A stretch of 8,991 bases of DNA from Bacteroidota bacterium. Its GTDB lineage: Bacteria; Bacteroidota; Bacteroidia; Flavobacteriales_F; PHOS-HE28. The translations under genes were made by a program, and so were the position numbers. Below the pieces are notes generated by a model, which was given only the letters and a program-made list of their open reading frames with translations, did not search any database and had not been told where the DNA came from. Below, piece by piece: positions 6,501 to 8,991 of the stretch; within the stretch, counting starts at the first letter, position 1, and every line of letters begins with the position of its first letter. The stretch is from positions 1 to 8,991 of the forward strand of contig JAEZDL010000114.1 of assembly GCA_023418095.1 (NCBI GenBank), in the 5' to 3' direction.

Positions 6501-8991
6501 ACATTACAGATCCGCCCAGTTCCGGTCGTTACCGTTGGAAGCGATCGCACGATATGTGAAGGATCAACCGTTGCCTTGACCGGGACTGTTACCGGTTCGA
6601 CCACGACAGGGATCTGGAGCACCTCGGGAACAGGCACATTCTCCCCTTCGGCCAGCGCATTGAATGCGACCTACACGCCAAGCGCAGCGGATATCGCCGC
6701 CGGTAGCAGAACGATCACGCTCACTTCCACCAACAATGCGCCATGTTCTGCAACATCGGCTTCCTTCGTGCTCACCATCACGCCAGCACCGATGGTGGAT
6801 GCTGGATCTGCGCAAACGATCTGCTACGGCAGCACTGCGCAATTGAATGGTTCGATCACCGCAGGAGGATCCACCGGAACATGGAGCGGGAACGGAAGTT
6901 TTTCGCCGAGCGCTTCCACCTTGAACGCGATCTATACGCCCAGCGCGGCTGAATTGAGCGCAGGTTCGGCAACACTAACACTTACTTCGACCAACGGATG
7001 CGTGGTGCGGAACGATCAGGTTACGATCACCATCACACCATTGCCGGTCGCGAACGCTGGATCGGATGCAACGATCTGCGAAGGATCGAATGCGGTATTG
7101 AATGGATCGATCACAGCAGGTGGATCGGCTGGGAACTGGTCTACTTCCGGTTCCGGAACCTTCACGCCGAACGCTGCTTCACTCAGCGCGACCTACGTTC
7201 CCAGTGCGAACGACATCATCGCTGGAAATGTGACGCTCACGCTCACTTCCACGAATGGTTGTTCCAATGTTTCCGATCAGAAGACGATCACCATTACACC
7301 GGCACCATTGGTGAACGCGGGTGGCGATCAGGTGATCTGTGAAGGCAATTCTGCGGTTCTCGCTGGATCGATCACAGCAGGTGGCAGCACTGGATCCTGG
7401 ACCACCAGTGGATCGGGTTCCTTCACGCCTTCGCCAAGCGCATTGAATGCCACTTATGTTCCAAGCGCTGCTGATGCGAATGCAGGAAGCGTGACGCTCA
7501 CACTTGCATCCACCAATGGCTGTGCAATTCGGAACGATGCGTTATTGATCACGATCACTCCGTTGCCAAATGTGAACGCCGGTGCGAATGCGACGGTTTG
7601 CGCTGCAAGTGCCACTCACGCATTGAACGGATCGATCACCGAAGGTGGATTGCAAGGCATTTGGAGCACCAATGGAACCGGCAGTTTTACGCCTAACGCC
7701 ACTGCACTGAATGCGACCTATAACGCGAGCGCGGCGGATATCACCGATGGATCGATCATACTCACGTTGACTTCCACCGATGGTTGTGGGGTTGTTGCTG
7801 ATACGAAGATCCTCACCATCCAAGCGCAACCGATAGCGAACGCGAATTCCGATCAAACGCTTTGCGCGAATGCACCTGCTGCTGCACTCAACGGATCCGT
7901 TTCCAACGGAAGCACCACGGGTACCTGGACCACATCGGGAAGCGGATCCTTCAGCCCGAACGCGAATGCGTTGAATGCAACGTATTCACCAGGAACTGCG
8001 GAGATCAACAATGGATCGGTCACGCTGACTTTGACCACAACGAATAATGGCGTATGCACTGCACATGCCGATCAGCTCACGATCGATTTCACGCCGGCAC
8101 CGATCGTAAATGCTGGACAGGATCAGATCATCTGCGCGAACAATGCGATCGCTTCACTGAGCGGATCTGTTTCGGCTGGCGCAACGACGGGGATCTGGAG
8201 CACCAGCGGAACGGGAACCTTCAGTTCGGCGACCGACCTGAACGCGACTTATACCGCAAGCGCGGCGGATATCAGCAGTGGTCCGATCACCCTCACGCTC
8301 ACCAGCACCAACTACGGCAACTGCGTAGCGGTGAACGATCAGGTGACGATCAGCTTCAGCCCGGCACCGGTGGTGAACGCAGGCAATGATGTGAGCGTCT
8401 GCATCAACAATCCCGCGACGGCGTTGATCGGAACAGTAAGTGGTGGCGCGACTACCGGCACCTGGACGACAACTGGTGATGGCACATTCGCGAACGCCAA
8501 TGCACTGAGCACGACCTATAACCCAGGGCCAACTGATCTCGCGAATGGATCGGTCCTGGTCACCTTGACCTCGACCAATTTCGGCAACTGCATCGCGGTA
8601 AGCGACAGCAAGCTGATCTCGTTCGGCAATGGTCCGGTGGTTCTTGCTGGCGCCGATCAAACGATGTGCGCGAATAATGTGGTGCAACTCGCCGGGTCGG
8701 TCTCAGGCAGCACTTCGACAGGGGAGTGGAGCACCAGCGGAAGCGGAACATTCAGTCCGTCGAGCACCGATCTGAATGCGATCTATCAACCCAGCGCTGC
8801 GGATACGACAGCTGGATCGGTGACGCTCACGCTGGTCAGCACGAACAATGGTGGTTGCAACGTTGAAAGCGATCAACTCACGATCGATTTCACGCCAGCG
8901 CCGATCGTAAATGCAGGACAGGATCAGATCATCTGCGCGAACAATGCGATCGCTTCACTGAGCGGATCTGTTTCGGCTGGCGCAACGACGG
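3501..8991 (+). CDS. Giant secreted surface protein: Cys-rich N-terminal domain, SprB-like repeat, at least 18 tandem PKD/Ig-like repeats (C-terminus outside window)
   Basis: From the ATG at 3501 the frame is open for 1830 codons to the window edge with no stop. Residues 1-21 are a signal peptide (Lys3 region excluded: M-K at the start, hydrophobic core FLVFLALL, cut after LKA before Q22). Residues about 23-130 form a Cys-rich domain with CCG at 53-55 and ITFCKNGND around C118, a type I recognise from Bacteroidota surface proteins. Residues 131-232 look like a further beta-rich domain. Residues about 233-306 match a SprB-type repeat: C239-F-G, then GGVAPYTYEW, then LTAGNFTVTVRD. From about residue 307 to the edge run tandem 85-90-residue repeats. 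No enzyme motif is seen. Family knowledge suggests export through Sec and T9SS and a role in adhesion, gliding or as an extended stalk, with a gliding-motility-type C-terminal sorting domain likely beyond the window. The AAGGA at 3488-3492 supports the start. The gene is divergent from the PhyH-SDR operon. Confidence 0.9.
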   Translation, partial: MKQIQYFLVFLALLGQESLKAQCTTCTALTIPVDLSADPDSVWTYSGTRSGSCCGIASGQACIRFNVTVHPQATQIGFNVANPAPPGGAFYQLNCGPQTSLGTPLCVNGLTNFCITFCKNGNDSPNYTISSTRQFTVTPDQTLSTGCIGTIGVTGMQASSIQWTSIAPGAIGAYNSYLSCTSGCSDPTVTPGTNPPAYVDYRVSGTVTGCASGTVSDTIRVTFVSGVSATTAPVAPAVCFGTATTTVTATGSGGVAPYTYEWKDQNGAVIGTSAAQALTAGNFTVTVRDQLANCPGAVIPVTVIAHPSGISANAGNDRMACTSAAAITLAGSVNTATGGIWSAAGGGTFAPSASALNATFTPTAAQLAAGSATLTLTTTGNGGCIPATDQMVITYSTPPVVSAGANQIICSNASATLNGTISGGGSTGQWSSNGTGTFSPSNTALNAVYTPSAADIAAGTRTLTLTSTNGCTPVSSSMTLTISAPPVVNAGADASVCASAASQVLNGSVTGGTSTGQWSTSGTGTFSPTSTALNATYAPSAADISAGTVTLTLASTGGCSVITDSKILQINPVTVTSAGADRTICANGTTVLVGTITGSTSTGTWSTSGSGTFSPSITDLNATYTPSAADIASGNISITLTSTNSISCSNTADALSLTITPLPIVVADGPASICAGSTAQLSGSVTAGGSTGTWSGPGTFSPNANTLNAVFNPNAAAVAAGTATVTLTSTDGCAEVTDQHSITIQPQPVVSAGSDLTICEGSTASLNGSVTVGGSAGIWSTSGDGTFSSNTAPNAIYTPGSADVTAQSVTLTFTSTDGCSVNADAMIVTITPAPIVNAGADQQICQGSSASISGSITAGGSAGIWSTNGTGSFASATSLNTTYTPSSADVSAGSVTLTLSSTNGCVVRSDEQVLTIALLPIVNAGADASVCASNAVHTLNGSITAGASTGMWTTSGSGSFTPSANALNAAYTASAADISAGSVNLTLTSNNGCTPVSDNKTLQIRPVPVVTVGSDRTICEGSTVALTGTVTGSTTTGIWSTSGTGTFSPSASALNATYTPSAADIAAGSRTITLTSTNNAPCSATSASFVLTITPAPMVDAGSAQTICYGSTAQLNGSITAGGSTGTWSGNGSFSPSASTLNAIYTPSAAELSAGSATLTLTSTNGCVVRNDQVTITITPLPVANAGSDATICEGSNAVLNGSITAGGSAGNWSTSGSGTFTPNAASLSATYVPSANDIIAGNVTLTLTSTNGCSNVSDQKTITITPAPLVNAGGDQVICEGNSAVLAGSITAGGSTGSWTTSGSGSFTPSPSALNATYVPSAADANAGSVTLTLASTNGCAIRNDALLITITPLPNVNAGANATVCAASATHALNGSITEGGLQGIWSTNGTGSFTPNATALNATYNASAADITDGSIILTLTSTDGCGVVADTKILTIQAQPIANANSDQTLCANAPAAALNGSVSNGSTTGTWTTSGSGSFSPNANALNATYSPGTAEINNGSVTLTLTTTNNGVCTAHADQLTIDFTPAPIVNAGQDQIICANNAIASLSGSVSAGATTGIWSTSGTGTFSSATDLNATYTASAADISSGPITLTLTSTNYGNCVAVNDQVTISFSPAPVVNAGNDVSVCINNPATALIGTVSGGATTGTWTTTGDGTFANANALSTTYNPGPTDLANGSVLVTLTSTNFGNCIAVSDSKLISFGNGPVVLAGADQTMCANNVVQLAGSVSGSTSTGEWSTSGSGTFSPSSTDLNAIYQPSAADTTAGSVTLTLVSTNNGGCNVESDQLTIDFTPAPIVNAGQDQIICANNAIASLSGSVSAGATT
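8070..8190 (+). repeat. Near-identical long direct repeat, copy 1 (801 bp before copy 2)
   Basis: This block matches 8871-8991 at 117 of 121 positions by direct comparison. The four differences, at 8075, 8096, 8099 and 8114, are all third-position and synonymous. Positions 8115-8190 are identical to 8916-8991 over 76 bp. It spans the end of unit 14 and the start of unit 15. Confidence 0.93.
8871..8991 (+). repeat. Near-identical long direct repeat, copy 2 (reaches window edge)
   Basis: This is the second copy of the 121-bp block, at the end of unit 17 and start of unit 18, offset by 801 bp (three repeat units, 267 codons). The match may continue past the window, so the true length of the duplication is not visible. 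Upstream of 8871 similarity falls to the ordinary level between units. Confidence 0.93.

Larger units (their letters stand above)
4419..8991 (+). repeat. Tandem array of at least 18 coding repeats (85-90 codons each)
   Basis: Each unit reads roughly NAGxDxxIC, then LxGSxxxG, StGxWSTSGtGtFsPs, LNAtYtPSAADI, aGsvTLTLTSTNGC, and ends with an ITIxPxPxV linker. I anchored units on the first codon of the AG dipeptide or its equivalent: 4440, 4707, 4968, 5232, 5499, 5754, 6012, 6270, 6534, 6801, 7056, 7317, 7578, 7842, 8112, 8379, 8646, 8913. The spacings are 255-270 bp, always a multiple of three, and the last unit is cut by the window edge. Every complete unit keeps one Trp in the WS motif and two Cys. 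Repeats of this look are common in Bacteroidota proteins with gliding-motility-type C-termini and are predicted beta-sandwiches. The exact Pfam family is not assigned here. Confidence 0.93.

Noticed and set aside
4182..8751. Many minus-strand open frames of 75-200 codons opposite the repeat array, such as 4667-5197 and 8154-8687
   Set aside because: They recur with the repeat period and reflect biased, repeated codons on the coding strand. None has a start context or a recognisable fold.
4419..8991. The regular repeats as a CRISPR array or non-coding satellite
   Set aside because: Unit spacing is always a multiple of three, the frame is open throughout, and variation is that of protein repeats. 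There are no short identical repeats with unique spacers.

Overview
The window looks like chromosomal DNA from a Bacteroidota bacterium, most likely a moderately GC-rich relative of the Flavobacteriales. This rests on content, not on a marker gene. The two outer genes encode Cys-, Gly-, Ser- and Thr-rich secreted proteins of the kind this phylum exports by the type IX secretion system (T9SS). One of them carries a SprB-like repeat followed by a long array of PKD/Ig-like repeats. A sequence matching the Bacteroidota -7 promoter element (TAnnTTTG) lies upstream of one operon.

Layout: (1) 1-844, minus strand, the N-terminal 281 codons of a secreted protein that runs off the left edge. (2) 845-1045, a non-coding divergent gap. 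(3) 1046-1720, plus strand, a membrane lipid phosphatase/phosphotransferase of the PAP2_C (sphingomyelin-synthase-like) type. (4) 1687-2484 and 2481-3347, minus strand, a two-gene operon encoding a PhyH-type Fe(II)/2-oxoglutarate dioxygenase and then a short-chain dehydrogenase/reductase (SDR). The two share a 4-bp stop/start overlap, and the SDR gene converges on and overlaps the PAP2_C gene by 34 bp. (5) 3348-3500, a divergent intergenic region. (6) 3501 to the right edge, plus strand, a giant surface protein open for 1830 codons. It has a signal peptide, a Cys-rich N-terminal domain, one SprB-like repeat and at least 18 tandem repeats of 85-90 residues, and it continues past the window.

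The middle three genes could form a small lipid-modification locus, with hydroxylation by PhyH, oxidation or reduction by the SDR, and head-group chemistry by the PAP2_C protein. That is inference from family membership and adjacency; no substrate can be read from the sequence. The two outer genes would encode cell-surface or secreted proteins. Their C-terminal ends, where a T9SS sorting domain would be, lie outside the window.

The most distinctive signals are the repeat array, including a nearly identical 121-bp pair 801 bp apart that reaches the window edge, a marked excess of the palindrome CGATCG, and a bacterial protein that keeps recognisable D2, D3 and D4 motifs of sphingomyelin synthase. 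I saw no tRNA, rRNA, CRISPR array, insertion sequence or convincing terminator.
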